NCBI RefSeq assembly: GCF_027947595.1
Contig: NZ_CP116257.1
Coordinates: 7,376,001 to 7,440,000, forward strand
Source: Streptomyces lienomycini
Lineage (GTDB): Bacteria > Actinomycetota > Actinomycetes > Streptomycetales > Streptomycetaceae
Length of the DNA: 64,000 nucleotides
Direction of reading: 5' to 3'
Shown here: in pieces, positions 43,635-53,241 of the stretch
Position numbering within the stretch: position 1 is the stretch's first letter
Layout of the letters: every line of letters starts with the position of its first letter
Translations under genes and position numbers: made by a program
The notes under the pieces: generated by a model
Databases searched by the model: none
What the model saw: the letters and a program-made list of their open reading frames with translations, nothing else
What the model was told of the DNA's origin: nothing

Positions 43635-44570
43635 ATGACCTCCACCCCCCATCACCCCGATCTGCGTTCCCAGTTGGAGACGTTGACCACCGAAGCGTTT
43701 CGGCCGGAACTGGCCGAGATCGATCAGTTGGACACGCTTGGCATCGCGCGGCTGATGAACGGCGAGGACGCCACCGTGCCCGCCGCGGTCGCCGAGCGGC
43801 TCCCCGAGATCGCCGCCGCCATCGACGCCGTGGCCGCCCGGATGGCGCGCGGCGGGCGCCTGGTCTACGCGGGCGCCGGTACGGCCGGCCGGCTCGGCGT
43901 GCTGGACGCCTCGGAGTGCCCGCCCACCTTCAACACCGCCCCCGGGCAGGTCGTCGGCCTGATCGCGGGCGGCCCGGACGCCATGGTCACCTCGATCGAG
44001 GGCGCCGAGGACGCACCGGAGCTGGCCCGCACCGACCTGGACGCGCTCGGTCTGACCGCCGACGACACGGTGGTCGGCGTCTCCGCCTCCGGGCGCACCC
44101 CGTACGCCGTCGGCGCCGTCGAGCACGCCCGCGCGCTCGGCGCCCTGACCGTCGGCGTCTCCGGCAACCGGGACAGTGCCCTGGCCGCCGCCGCCGAGCA
44201 CGGCATCGAGGTGGTCACCGGGCCCGAGCTGCTCACCGGCTCGACCCGGCTGAAGGCGGGCACGGCACAGAAGCTGGTCCTGAACATGCTGTCGACGATC
44301 ACGATGATCCGGCTCGGCAAGACCTACGGGAACCTGATGGTCGACGTCCGCGCCTCCAACGAGAAGCTCCGGGCCCGCTCGCGCCGCATCGTCGCGCTCG
44401 CCACGGGCGCCGCCGACGACGACGTCGAGCGTGCCCTGACGGCGGCCGGCGGCGAGGTCAAGCACGCGATCCTGGTCCTGCTGGCCGACGTGGACGGCCC
44501 GACGGCCGCCCGCCTGCTCGCGGAGTCCGACGGTCACCTGCGGGCGGCGCTCGCGGGGGCGCACGGCTGA
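43635..44570 (+). CDS. murQ: N-acetylmuramic acid 6-phosphate etherase
   Basis: The protein has 311 residues, the normal MurQ length. It cleaves the lactyl ether of MurNAc-6-P to GlcNAc-6-P and D-lactate in cell-wall recycling. MurQ signatures are LVYAGAGTAGRLGVLDASEC with the following PPTFNT (catalytic Glu in ASEC), LTADDTVVGVSASGRTPYA, and TRLKAGTAQKLVLNMLSTI, then KTYGNLMVDVRASNEKLRAR. The ATG at 43635 has GAAAAGGG upstream. The GlcNAc-6-P product would enter NagA, encoded 18 kb away in this window. The adjacent RpiR regulator probably controls it. The gene ends at a strong palindromic terminator. Confidence 0.95.
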   Translation: MTSTPHHPDLRSQLETLTTEAFRPELAEIDQLDTLGIARLMNGEDATVPAAVAERLPEIAAAIDAVAARMARGGRLVYAGAGTAGRLGVLDASECPPTFNTAPGQVVGLIAGGPDAMVTSIEGAEDAPELARTDLDALGLTADDTVVGVSASGRTPYAVGAVEHARALGALTVGVSGNRDSALAAAAEHGIEVVTGPELLTGSTRLKAGTAQKLVLNMLSTITMIRLGKTYGNLMVDVRASNEKLRARSRRIVALATGAADDDVERALTAAGGEVKHAILVLLADVDGPTAARLLAESDGHLRAALAGAHG

Positions 44571-44575
44571 CCGCC

Positions 44576-44601
44576 CCGTGCCGGGCGCGCGCCCGGCACG
44601 G
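44576..44601 (+). terminator. 26-bp palindromic hairpin after murQ
   Basis: CCGTGCCGGGC (44576-44586) pairs perfectly with GCCCGGCACGG (44591-44601) around GCGC, so the whole 26 bp is one palindrome. It begins 6 bp after the murQ stop and 28 bp before the next gene. Confidence 0.85.
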
Positions 44602-44628
44602 TCGGCGCCGTGTGCGATTCTGAAGGAC

Positions 44629-45198
44629 ATGAACCACGCCCAGCTGACCGCCCTGGGCCGCGCCCTGCGTCTCCTCGGTGAGCACGGCGAGGCCCTGACC
44701 GTCGACACGCCGGAGGCCAAGCTGCACGAGGTCCGCGCGGACCTGAAGCGTGCGCTGGACCAGCTGGAGGAGAGCGTCACGACGGCGGCCCCCAGCACGC
44801 GCTGCCCGGAGCATCCGAACGGCCCGGTCGACAAGGCCGCCCCCGACCTGTGCCTGCTGTGCGAGACCCGCCGCCGCACCGCCCGCCGCGCCGAGTACGG
44901 CGGCGGCCCGGCCCCGGCCCGCCCCACCGAACCGGTCCAGTCCCGGTACGGGATGCGGGGCGAGAGGCCGCAGCCGCAGCAGCGCTGGCTGCCCGAACTG
45001 TGGAACGGCCAGGCGTGGCAGCTGTGCGGCACCCCGCGCCGCGACCGCCGGGAGGCCGAGCTGTACATCGCGGCCCAGCTGCGGGGTCCGCACGCCGCGA
45101 TGGCGTACCGGCTCGTCCACGAGTTCACGGACTATGAGGTGCTGCGGGTGTGGGGTACGCCGATGCGGGTGGACATCGAGCCGATGGGCGGCATCTGA
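44629..45198 (+). CDS. Conserved protein with Cys-rich motif, unknown function
   Basis: The protein has 189 residues. The N terminus is helical (LTALGRALRLLGEHGEAL, then KLHEVRADLKRALDQLEES). A central motif TRCPEHPNGPVDKAAPDLCL, continuing LCETRRRTAR, spaces Cys and His like a zinc finger. The C terminus has LPELWNGQAWQLCGTPRRDR and MAYRLVHEFTDYEVLRVWG. I recall it as a streptomycete conserved hypothetical. The ATG is at 44629. It directly follows the murQ terminator and is followed at once by a TetR gene (stop and start 2 bp apart), so those two may be co-expressed. Confidence 0.7.
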   Translation: MNHAQLTALGRALRLLGEHGEALTVDTPEAKLHEVRADLKRALDQLEESVTTAAPSTRCPEHPNGPVDKAAPDLCLLCETRRRTARRAEYGGGPAPARPTEPVQSRYGMRGERPQPQQRWLPELWNGQAWQLCGTPRRDRREAELYIAAQLRGPHAAMAYRLVHEFTDYEVLRVWGTPMRVDIEPMGGI

Positions 45199-45199
45199 C

Positions 45200-45787
45200 G
45201 TGGTGAGACGGAACGACCTCCGCCGGGCCGCCCTCGTCGACGCCGCGATCGAGGTGCTGGCCGCGCAGGGTGCCCGGGGCCTGACCTTCCGGGCGGTGGA
45301 CACGGAGGCCGCCGTCCCGGCCGGCACCGCGTCCAACTACTTCGCCCACCGCGACGACCTGCTCACCCAGGCGGGCGCCCGGGTCTACGAACGCCTGCAC
45401 CCCGACGAGGCCACCTACGCCCGGCAGCGCACGGCGGGCCGCGACCGGGACACCTACGTCCAGTTGATGCGCGAACTGGTCGACCGCGTCGCCTCGTTCC
45501 GCACCGGCTACCTCGCCCTGCTGGAGCTGCGCCTGGAGGCCACCCGGCGCCCCGAGCTGCGCGCGCTGCTGACCGCACGCGTCCGCGAGGACGTCGCGGC
45601 CAACGTCGCCTACCACGAGGCGTCGGGCCTGCCCGGCGACGCCACGGCCGTCAAGCTGCTCATCCTCACCCTGAACTGGCTGATCGTCGAGCAGCTCACC
45701 CTGCCGGACGTGTTCACCCCGGCCGAGCGCGACGAGCTGGTGGCGGCGGCGGTCGAACGGATCGTGGCGCCGGACGGGGACCGCTAG
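45200..45787 (+). CDS. TetR-family regulator
   Basis: The protein has 195 residues. HTH: LRRAALVDAAIEVLAAQGAR, LTFRAVDTEAAVPAGTASNYF and AHRDDLLTQAGARVYERL. The recognition helix VPAGTASNYFAHRDDLL is the form seen in small Streptomyces TetR proteins with short C-terminal domains (ADATYAR-like DEATYARQRTAGRDR, then LLELRLEATRRPELRALLT). The start is GTG at 45200 or 45203. It lies 2 bp after the upstream gene. The convergent SDR gene ends 36 bp further, and no target operator is apparent nearby. Confidence 0.85.
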   Translation: MVRRNDLRRAALVDAAIEVLAAQGARGLTFRAVDTEAAVPAGTASNYFAHRDDLLTQAGARVYERLHPDEATYARQRTAGRDRDTYVQLMRELVDRVASFRTGYLALLELRLEATRRPELRALLTARVREDVAANVAYHEASGLPGDATAVKLLILTLNWLIVEQLTLPDVFTPAERDELVAAAVERIVAPDGDR

Positions 45788-45822
45788 CCGCCCGGAGACC
45801 GTTGACCGGGCGGCCCGCCGGG

Positions 45823-46572
45823 TCAGATCTGGTTCTCGCCGCCGTCGACGTACCAGTTGGCCCCGAGGACGAAGCTGCTCTGGTCCGAGGCGAGGAAGGC
45901 CACCACCGCCGCGACCTCCTCGGGGCGCCCCATCCGGCCGATCGCGATGCTCCCGCCGAGGTTCGCGTGGGCGGCGGACCGGTTCTCCTCACCGAAGAGG
46001 TTCGTGATCCCGGGGGTGTCGACCGGCCCCGGGGAGATCGCGTTGACCCGGACGCCGCGCCCCTTGAGCTCGTTGGCCCAGCCCCGCGCGAAGGTCCGGA
46101 CGGCGGCCTTGGAGGCGGCGTACAGACTGAACGCCTCCGCGCCGTTGTCGGCGGCGGTGGAGGCGTTGAGGATCACCGACGCACCGTCGTTCAGCAGGGG
46201 GAGTGCCTTCTGCACGGTGAAGAGCGTGCCGCGCACGTTGACGCGGAACATCTCGTCGAACCGTTCCTCGGTGATCTCCTCCAGCGGCACGAGCGTGGCG
46301 ATCGCCGCGTTGGCGAAGACCACGTCGAGGCCCCGGCCGCGGGCACGCACCGCGTCGTAGAGCCGGTCCAGGCCGGCCGGGTCCGAGACGTCACCGGCCA
46401 CGGCCGTGACCCGCTGCGCGCCGATGGTCTCCACGGCCGCGTCCAGCGCGGTCTTGCGCCGCCCGGTGATGAACACGTGCGCGCCCTCATCCGCCAGCCG
46501 CACGGCGCTGGCCAGGCCGATCCCCGTGCTGCCGCCGGTGACGACGGCGGTCCTGCCTTCGAGCTGCCCCAT
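45823..46572 (-). CDS. Short-chain dehydrogenase/reductase
   Basis: The protein has 249 residues of the classical SDR family. It has the cofactor motif VVTGGSTGIGLASAVRLA, VVFANAAIATLVPLEE, the catalytic Ser in VILNASTAADNG, Tyr and Lys in FSLYAASKAAVRTFARG, and ISPGPVDTPGI. GRRKTALDA after the Rossmann fold (Arg at the end of strand 2) suggests NADP(H). The start is ATG at 46570-46572 with GGAAGG upstream. It is divergent from a TetR gene with clear operators between, so that TetR probably represses it. Substrate is unknown. Confidence 0.92.
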   Translation of the reverse strand: MGQLEGRTAVVTGGSTGIGLASAVRLADEGAHVFITGRRKTALDAAVETIGAQRVTAVAGDVSDPAGLDRLYDAVRARGRGLDVVFANAAIATLVPLEEITEERFDEMFRVNVRGTLFTVQKALPLLNDGASVILNASTAADNGAEAFSLYAASKAAVRTFARGWANELKGRGVRVNAISPGPVDTPGITNLFGEENRSAAHANLGGSIAIGRMGRPEEVAAVVAFLASDQSSFVLGANWYVDGGENQI

Positions 46573-46597
46573 GGTGAACGCCTTCCGAGAATTTTCT

Positions 46598-46650
46598 GTA
46601 CCGCTCGGTACTGAAATGGACCGTAGCACATCCGTATCGGTCGGTACCGA
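46598..46650. promoter_or_regulatory. Two TetR-type operators between SDR and regulator
   Basis: GTACCG-CT-CGGTAC (46598-46611) is a perfect 14-bp palindrome, and TCGGTACCGA (46641-46650) a 10-bp one. Both contain CGGTAC. They lie in the 95-bp divergent gap, the first near the SDR start and the second 17 bp before the regulator start, so one protein could control both directions. Confidence 0.75.
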
Positions 46651-46667
46651 AGGCGTAGGATGGGGGC

Positions 46668-47276
46668 ATGGAGACGCGACAGAAGGGGCCGATCGGCCGG
46701 CCGAGGGGTTTCGACGCCGACGAGGCCCTGGAGAAGGCCATGCGGATCTTCTGGGAACAGGGCTACGAAGGCGCCAGCCTCACCGACCTGACCAGCGCCA
46801 TGGGCATCACCCGCACCAGCATGTACGCGGCCTTCGGCAACAAGGAGGACCTGTTCCGCAAGGCGCTCCAGCGCTACGAGGAGGGCCCCGCCGCCTACGT
46901 GGCCCGCGCTCTGCGCAAGCCCACCGCCCGCGAGGTCGCCACGGCGTTCCTGAACGGCGCCGTCCACACGACCACACGCCCCGACTGCCCGTCCGGCTGC
47001 CTGGGCGTCCAGGGCTCCCTCGCCTCCGGCGAGACGGGACGCGCCGCGCGGGACCTGCTCGCCGACTGGCGCAACGGGGGCGTCGACCAACTCCGCGACC
47101 GGTTCCGCCAGGCCGTCGACGACGGCGACCTGCCGCCCGGCACCGACCCCCTGCACATCGCCCGCTACCTCATGACATTCGCCAACGGCATCTCCGTACA
47201 GGCCGCCGGGGGCGCCGCCCGGGAAGACCTCCAGCGGGTGGCCGACACGGCCCTGCGCAACTGGCCACCCGCCTGA
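46668..47276 (+). CDS. TetR-family regulator (AcrR type) divergent from SDR
   Basis: The protein has 202 residues. HTH: RGFDADEALEKAMRIFWEQG, ASLTDLTSAMGITRTSMYAA and FGNKEDLFRKALQRYEEG, the COG1309/AcrR type with RTSMYAAFGNKEDLF. The C-terminal TetR_C domain has TRPDCPSGCLGVQGSLASG, in which a CP-GC-LG motif is usual for this group, and RYLMTFANGISVQAAGGA. It faces the SDR gene across two palindromic operators and probably represses it and itself until an aldehyde, ketone or quinone-like ligand binds. That ligand class is inferred from the neighbour. Confidence 0.92.
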   Translation: METRQKGPIGRPRGFDADEALEKAMRIFWEQGYEGASLTDLTSAMGITRTSMYAAFGNKEDLFRKALQRYEEGPAAYVARALRKPTAREVATAFLNGAVHTTTRPDCPSGCLGVQGSLASGETGRAARDLLADWRNGGVDQLRDRFRQAVDDGDLPPGTDPLHIARYLMTFANGISVQAAGGAAREDLQRVADTALRNWPPA

Positions 47277-47277
47277 C

Positions 47278-47294
47278 GGCCCCTCCCTGGGGCC
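47278..47294 (+). terminator. Short hairpin after the TetR gene
   Basis: GGCCCC-TCCCT-GGGGCC is a perfect 6-bp stem starting 1-2 bp after the TetR stop codon. The remaining gap to 47411 shows no gene. Confidence 0.45.
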
Positions 47295-47411
47295 GTACGC
47301 TCTCCTGGGGGGACGCCCGGGACGCCGCCAAGACCCGTGCCTCAGGAACGGCGACGTCTCAGGCCGACGGCGGCCGGTACGACGAACAGGCCGAGCAGAG
47401 ACCCCGGAAGG

Positions 47412-48953
47412 TCACACCCGCGGCCCCACCAACGGCAGCGGCGCGAACTCGTAGCCCTCCCACAGGCGTCGGGAGGTTTCCTCCGGGTACGGCGCGACCG
47501 TCGGCTCGGTGTCCAGGACCTGGACCAGGCGCCGGTCCGTGTCGTACGCGGGCCAGCCGGGGTCGCCGGTGCGGGCGAACGCCGTCCAGGAGGCGCGGAA
47601 CCTCGACGACAGGGCCAGCGCCTCCTGCGACGGTTCCGCGCCGGCGAACAGGAGCCGCGCCATGTCCGCCTGGAAGGTGCCGAAGAGAAGGGGGACGTCC
47701 AGGGCGTGGCATGCGCCCAGGGCGCCGCCGTCGACCGGGGCGGGCCAGGTCAGTTCGTAGACGTGGGCCCGGCCGCCGCCCGCGAGGTGGGCCTCGGCCA
47801 GGTGCAGGGAGGGCATGCCGAACAGCCAGTCGGTCTGGACGCGTTCGTAGAGGTCGTTGGCGGAGGCGTCCGGGAACGCGGTCCGGTAGGCGTCCTCGCC
47901 GCCCGGCGCGTACAGGCGCAGCGCGGCGTTCGCACGGTCCTCGCCGATCTGCCCGAGCTTGCCGGCCATCGCGCTGAACAGCCGGTTCTCGTCCCGGTTG
48001 TGTCCGACGACCAGGTCGACGCCGCGGGACGCGCCGGACGCCAGCGCCTGCCAGGGCGCGACCGGCAGGAACTCGCCGTCCACGACCGGGGCGTACGGGG
48101 TCACCGTGGGCGCCGCCTGGCCCCAGCGGGCGACGTTGCCGGGCATCTTCGGGGTGAGCGCCTGCCCGGCCTTGACGAGGTCGGCCGGGGCGAGGTCCGA
48201 GAGGTCGGTGACGGTCGGGCGCAGGCCCACCTCGGCGGCGAGGGCGGCGCCGAGGTCCTCGGCGAGTTCGGGGGAGAAGAACGTGCCCGGCACGCTCTGT
48301 GCGACGGCCCGCCGGAAGAGTCCGGCCGCGCGGGGCATCGCGAGCAGCGCGGCCACGGATCCGGCGCCGGCCGACTCGCCGAAGACGGTGACCCGGTCGG
48401 GGTCGCCGCCGAACCCGGCGATGTTGTCCTGCACCCAGACCAGCGCCGCGATCTGGTCGAGCAGGCCCCGGTTGGCGGGGGCGCCCTCGATGTGGGCGAA
48501 GCCCTCCATGCCGACGCGGTAGTTGAGGGTCACGACGACGACGTCGCCGTCGGCGGCGATGCGGCGGGCGTCGTAGCCGGGGCTGCCGGCGTGGCCCATC
48601 TTGTAGGCGCCGCCGTAGATCCAGACCATGACGGGGCGGTGGGCGGCCGGGTCGGGGGCGGGCGTCCAGACGTTGACCGTCAGCCAGTCGTCGCCCTCGG
48701 CGGCGCCCGGGACGCCGGTGGCCCCCGCGATGCCGAGGTCCTGCGGGGGCGGCGGGCCGAAGGCGTACGCGTCGCGTATGCCGTCCCAGGTCCGGGCGCG
48801 GCGCGGGGCGGCGAACCGGGCGTCTCCCACCGGGGGTTGGGCGTAGGGGATGCCGCGGAAGACGGTGAGGCCGTCCTCGGTCCGGCCGCGTACCGCGCCG
48901 CCGGCGGTGCGCACCACGGGTTCCACTGACTCGACGTGCCCAGGGATCGTCAT
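47412..48953 (-). CDS. Carboxylesterase (type B, COesterase family)
   Basis: The protein has 513 residues of the alpha/beta-hydrolase type-B carboxylesterases. It begins with VRTAGGAVRGRTEDGLTVFR and GIPYAQPPVGDARFAAPRRA, has the oxyanion region VMVWIYGGAYKMGHAGSPGY, the nucleophile Ser in VTVFGESAGAGSVAALLA, and a later His in GACHALDVPLLFGTF. The acid is in the usual place near residue 330. There is no signal peptide, so it acts inside the cell on an ester substrate not predictable from sequence. Length is normal for the family. The gene stands alone, convergent with the TetR gene. Confidence 0.92.
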   Translation of the reverse strand: MTIPGHVESVEPVVRTAGGAVRGRTEDGLTVFRGIPYAQPPVGDARFAAPRRARTWDGIRDAYAFGPPPPQDLGIAGATGVPGAAEGDDWLTVNVWTPAPDPAAHRPVMVWIYGGAYKMGHAGSPGYDARRIAADGDVVVVTLNYRVGMEGFAHIEGAPANRGLLDQIAALVWVQDNIAGFGGDPDRVTVFGESAGAGSVAALLAMPRAAGLFRRAVAQSVPGTFFSPELAEDLGAALAAEVGLRPTVTDLSDLAPADLVKAGQALTPKMPGNVARWGQAAPTVTPYAPVVDGEFLPVAPWQALASGASRGVDLVVGHNRDENRLFSAMAGKLGQIGEDRANAALRLYAPGGEDAYRTAFPDASANDLYERVQTDWLFGMPSLHLAEAHLAGGGRAHVYELTWPAPVDGGALGACHALDVPLLFGTFQADMARLLFAGAEPSQEALALSSRFRASWTAFARTGDPGWPAYDTDRRLVQVLDTEPTVAPYPEETSRRLWEGYEFAPLPLVGPRV

Positions 48954-49002
48954 CCTCCGGACCCTACGCCGTGGTGCGCGCCGCGCTCGGTTCAGGGCCC
49001 GC

Positions 49003-50133
49003 TCAGCTCAGGGTCTTCAGGGACGCCGCGTCGTAGGGGGCGAGGGCGTCGAAGCGGCCGGTGAGGACCTTCTCGGCCCACTGCGGGTCCTGGAGCAGCG
49101 CGCGGCCGACGGCGACGAGGTCGAACTCGTCGCGTTCCATGCGGTCGAGGAGGTTGTCGAGGCCGTGTACCGGTGCGCCCTCGCCCTGGAATGCCTTGTT
49201 GAAGTCGCCGTCGAGGCCGACCGAGCCGACGGTGATGGCGGGCCTGCCGGTGAGCTTCTTGGTCCAGCCGGCGAGGTTGAGGTCGGAGTCGTCGAACTCG
49301 GGGAGCCAGTAGCGGCGGGTGGAGGCGTGGAAGGCGTCGGCACCGGCCGCGGCGAGCGGGGCGAGGACGGCCTCCAGCTGCTGCGGGGTCTCGGCGAGGC
49401 GGGCGTCGTAGGCCTCCTGCTTCCACTGGGAGTAGCGGAAGATCACGGGGAAGCCGGGGGAGACCGTCTCCCGTACGGCGGCCACGATCTCGGCGGCGAA
49501 CTTCGTCCGGGCCACGGGGTCGCCGCCGTAGGCGTCGGTGCGGCGGTTGGTGCCGGACCACAGGAACTGGTCGACGAGGTAGCCGTGGGCGCCGTGGATC
49601 TCCACGCCGTCGAAGCCGATGCGCTCGGCGGCCGCGGCGGCCTCGGCGAAGGCGCCGATGACGTCGTCCAGGTCGCGCTGGGTCATCGCCCGGCCGGTGG
49701 GCTCGGTCTCGCCGATGCGCAGTCCGGAGGGGCCGACGGCGGGGGCGTCGGCGAACGGCGGCTGGCCGGCCTTGCGCACCATGCCGATGTGCCACAGCTG
49801 CGGCACGATCGTGCCGCCCGCCTCGTGCACCGCCGCGGCGACCTTCGCCCACCCGGCGAGCTGCTCCTCGCCGTGGAAGCGCGGGACGCGGTCGCTCTGC
49901 CCGGCCGAGTCGTGCCCGACGTACGTCCCCTCGGTGACGATCAGTCCGACGCCGGCGGCGGCGCGACGCGAGTAGTACGACCGCACGTCCTCGCCGGGGA
50001 CGCCTCCGGGGGAGAACATCCGGGTCATCGGCGCCATCACGACGCGGTTCGGCACGGTGAGGCCGCCCAGGGTGGCGGGCCGGGCGAGCAGCCGGGCGGC
50101 GCGGGTCGCGGCCTCGTCGGTGGTAACGGTCAC
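49003..50133 (-). CDS. NADH:flavin oxidoreductase of the Old Yellow Enzyme family
   Basis: The protein has 376 residues in an FMN-binding TIM barrel. It has LTVPNRVVMAPMTRMFSPGG, GLIVTEGTYVGHDSAG, the substrate-site His in IVPQLWHIGMVRK, FDGVEIHGAHGYLVDQFLWS with the HGAHGYL motif, NRRTDAYGG, and the C-terminal FMN end DLVAVGRALLQDPQWAEK. It reduces activated C=C bonds with NAD(P)H. The start is GTG at 50131-50133 with AAGGAG upstream. It follows groEL2 on the same strand but a strong terminator lies between. Physiological substrate is unknown. Confidence 0.93.
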   Translation of the reverse strand: MTVTTDEAATRAARLLARPATLGGLTVPNRVVMAPMTRMFSPGGVPGEDVRSYYSRRAAAGVGLIVTEGTYVGHDSAGQSDRVPRFHGEEQLAGWAKVAAAVHEAGGTIVPQLWHIGMVRKAGQPPFADAPAVGPSGLRIGETEPTGRAMTQRDLDDVIGAFAEAAAAAERIGFDGVEIHGAHGYLVDQFLWSGTNRRTDAYGGDPVARTKFAAEIVAAVRETVSPGFPVIFRYSQWKQEAYDARLAETPQQLEAVLAPLAAAGADAFHASTRRYWLPEFDDSDLNLAGWTKKLTGRPAITVGSVGLDGDFNKAFQGEGAPVHGLDNLLDRMERDEFDLVAVGRALLQDPQWAEKVLTGRFDALAPYDAASLKTLS

Positions 50134-50260
50134 GTGGGGGCTCCTTCGGAGGGTGCCGTCGGGTGTGTGCGCGTGCATGCACCTTGCGTGGGCGTCAACC
50201 GCCCCGTCCCGCACCCGCATTCCGCCCGCCGCTCCCGGGAGGATGTGGTCCCGGACACGC

Positions 50261-50304
50261 CCGAGGGCGGTACCCCCTGCCGGAACAGGGGGTACCGCCC
50301 TCGG
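50261..50304 (-). terminator. 19-bp perfect hairpin terminator after groEL2
   Basis: CCGAGGGCGGTACCCCCTG (50261-50279) pairs perfectly with 50286-50304 around a 6-nt loop, 30 bp beyond the groEL2 stop. Between it and the Old Yellow Enzyme gene (start 50133) no other gene is seen. Confidence 0.9.
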
Positions 50305-50334
50305 TACGCAGGACAGTGATCGGCCGAGAGGCGA

Positions 50335-52148
<1,814 letters not shown>

Positions 52149-52274
52149 GTGCGCCCGCAAAGCGGGCTCGTTGAGGGGTGGTGGTCGGGTGACGGGCGGG
52201 CGCAAGCGCCTCTCGGGGATCGGAGTCCGTGGTCCGCCACCCGCGAACAGCGCCGCGGGGCCCGTCCGGGCAGG

Positions 52275-52311
52275 CCGAAGGGCCCGTACCCAGCGGGTAC
52301 GGGCCCTTCGG
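52275..52311 (-). terminator. 17-bp perfect hairpin terminator of the cold-shock gene
   Basis: CCGAAGGGCCCGTACCC (52275-52291) pairs perfectly with 52295-52311 around AGC, 33 bp beyond the cold-shock stop and 127 bp before the CIRCE elements, so it separates the two transcripts. Confidence 0.9.
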
Positions 52312-52343
52312 ATGAAGACCGGGTGCTGTGGTGGCCGCGCGTC

Positions 52344-52547
52344 TCAGGCGCTGAGGCGAACCATGTCGGCCTGCGGGCCCTTCTGACCCTGCGAGATCTC
52401 GAACTCGACCCGCTGGCCTTCTTCGAGGGTGCGGTAGCCGTCCATCTGAATCGCGCTGTAGTGGACGAATACATCCGCACCACCGTCGACCGCGATGAAG
52501 CCGTACCCCTTCTCCGCGTTGAACCACTTGACGGTGCCCTGAGCCAT
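52344..52547 (-). CDS. Cold-shock protein (CspA family, 67 aa)
   Basis: The protein has 67 residues, the standard length. [20 protein letters not shown] with RNP1 KGYGFI, then [20 protein letters not shown] with RNP2 VFVHYS, and [20 protein letters not shown]. It binds single-stranded RNA and DNA and acts as an RNA chaperone. It is the ScoF/SC7.0 type frequent in Streptomyces, named from memory. The ATG is at 52545-52547 with GGGAG 8 nt upstream. Its upstream region is 418 bp and unusually AT-rich, consistent with a long regulated leader. A strong terminator follows. Confidence 0.95.
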   Translation of the reverse strand: MAQGTVKWFNAEKGYGFIAVDGGADVFVHYSAIQMDGYRTLEEGQRVEFEISQGQKGPQADMVRLSA

Positions 52548-52901
52548 GCCTAACTCCCCTATTACTGGCCCTTGCACAGATCCGCACTTCGCGAACCCGG
52601 GTCAGACCTCGCCCCCCACGACTGGGGGCGTGCGCCGGAACGCGTCGACCGCGGCTGAATGTATCTGTCCAACTGCCGTCTGCAACAGGTCAGTCGGACG
52701 AGAAATCTGGACGTACCCGGTCCGGAATATGGCGAACATTCGCCTGAATACGGGTCAAGTCAGGGCACGCAAAGGGAGCAAAAGCCGCGAAACACGCCCG
52801 CACTTTGGCTACTTCTTGTCGGACGGTCGGCAGGAATTCAAGGTTCCCGATCTCGTGATCGGGAGCGCGTTCCCCAACTCTACCGTGCTCAACCACATGG
52901 A
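52548..52901. other. Long region upstream of the cold-shock gene
   Basis: This 354-bp stretch has lower GC than its surroundings (52690-52890 notably so). It holds the perfect hairpin TCCCGATC-TCGT-GATCGGGA (52845-52864). A 68-codon minus-strand frame here (52690-52896) has no ribosome-binding site and no recognisable motif, so it is not called. It probably contains the promoter and 5' leader of the cold-shock mRNA. Confidence 0.5.
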
Positions 52902-52936
52902 ATTGCCCCCTCCGTTTCTCTTACGGAGAGGGCAAT
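52902..52936 (-). terminator. 14-bp stem terminator of the thrC operon
   Basis: ATTGCCCCCTCCGT (52902-52915) pairs with ACGGAGAGGGCAAT (52923-52936), one mismatch, 7-nt loop TTCTCTT, 30 bp beyond the stop of the sulfur-carrier gene. Confidence 0.85.
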
Positions 52937-52965
52937 ACGCACTACGAGACGTGTGCGCGGTGGGA

Positions 52966-53241
52966 TCAGCCGCCGGCGACCGCCGGGATGATCGAGACGC
53001 CCGCGCCGTCCGGGGTCGCGGTCTGGAGGCCCTGCTCGAAGCGGACGTCGTCGTCGTTGACGTAGACGTTGACGAAGCGGCGCAGCTTGCCCTGGTCGTC
53101 CAGGACGCGGGCGGCGATGCCGGTGTGGTTCTTCTCCAGGTCGGAGATGACCTCTCCGAGGTTGGCGCCGTCGGCGCTGACCTCGGCCTTGCCGCCGGTG
53201 TAGGTGCGCAGGATGGTCGGGATGCGAACGGTCACGCTCAT
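52966..53241 (-). CDS. Ubiquitin-like sulfur carrier (MoaD/ThiS/CysO family)
   Basis: The protein has 91 residues in a beta-grasp fold. It begins MSVTVRIPTILRTYTGGKAE and ends VSIIPAVAGG, where the C-terminal Gly-Gly is adenylated and thiocarboxylated in this family. The length fits CysO of actinobacteria, which gives sulfur to cysteine synthase CysM in Mycobacterium, and is longer than ThiS. It overlaps thrC by 4 bp (ATGA), so it is translationally coupled to threonine synthase and shares the SAM-I riboswitch. No cysM or JAMM protease gene is beside it. Its role in cysteine or thiamin synthesis is inferred. Confidence 0.87.
   Translation of the reverse strand: MSVTVRIPTILRTYTGGKAEVSADGANLGEVISDLEKNHTGIAARVLDDQGKLRRFVNVYVNDDDVRFEQGLQTATPDGAGVSIIPAVAGG

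Noticed and set aside
52690..52896. A 68-codon minus-strand frame upstream of the cold-shock gene
   Set aside because: No ribosome-binding site and no recognisable fold; the region looks like promoter and leader DNA.
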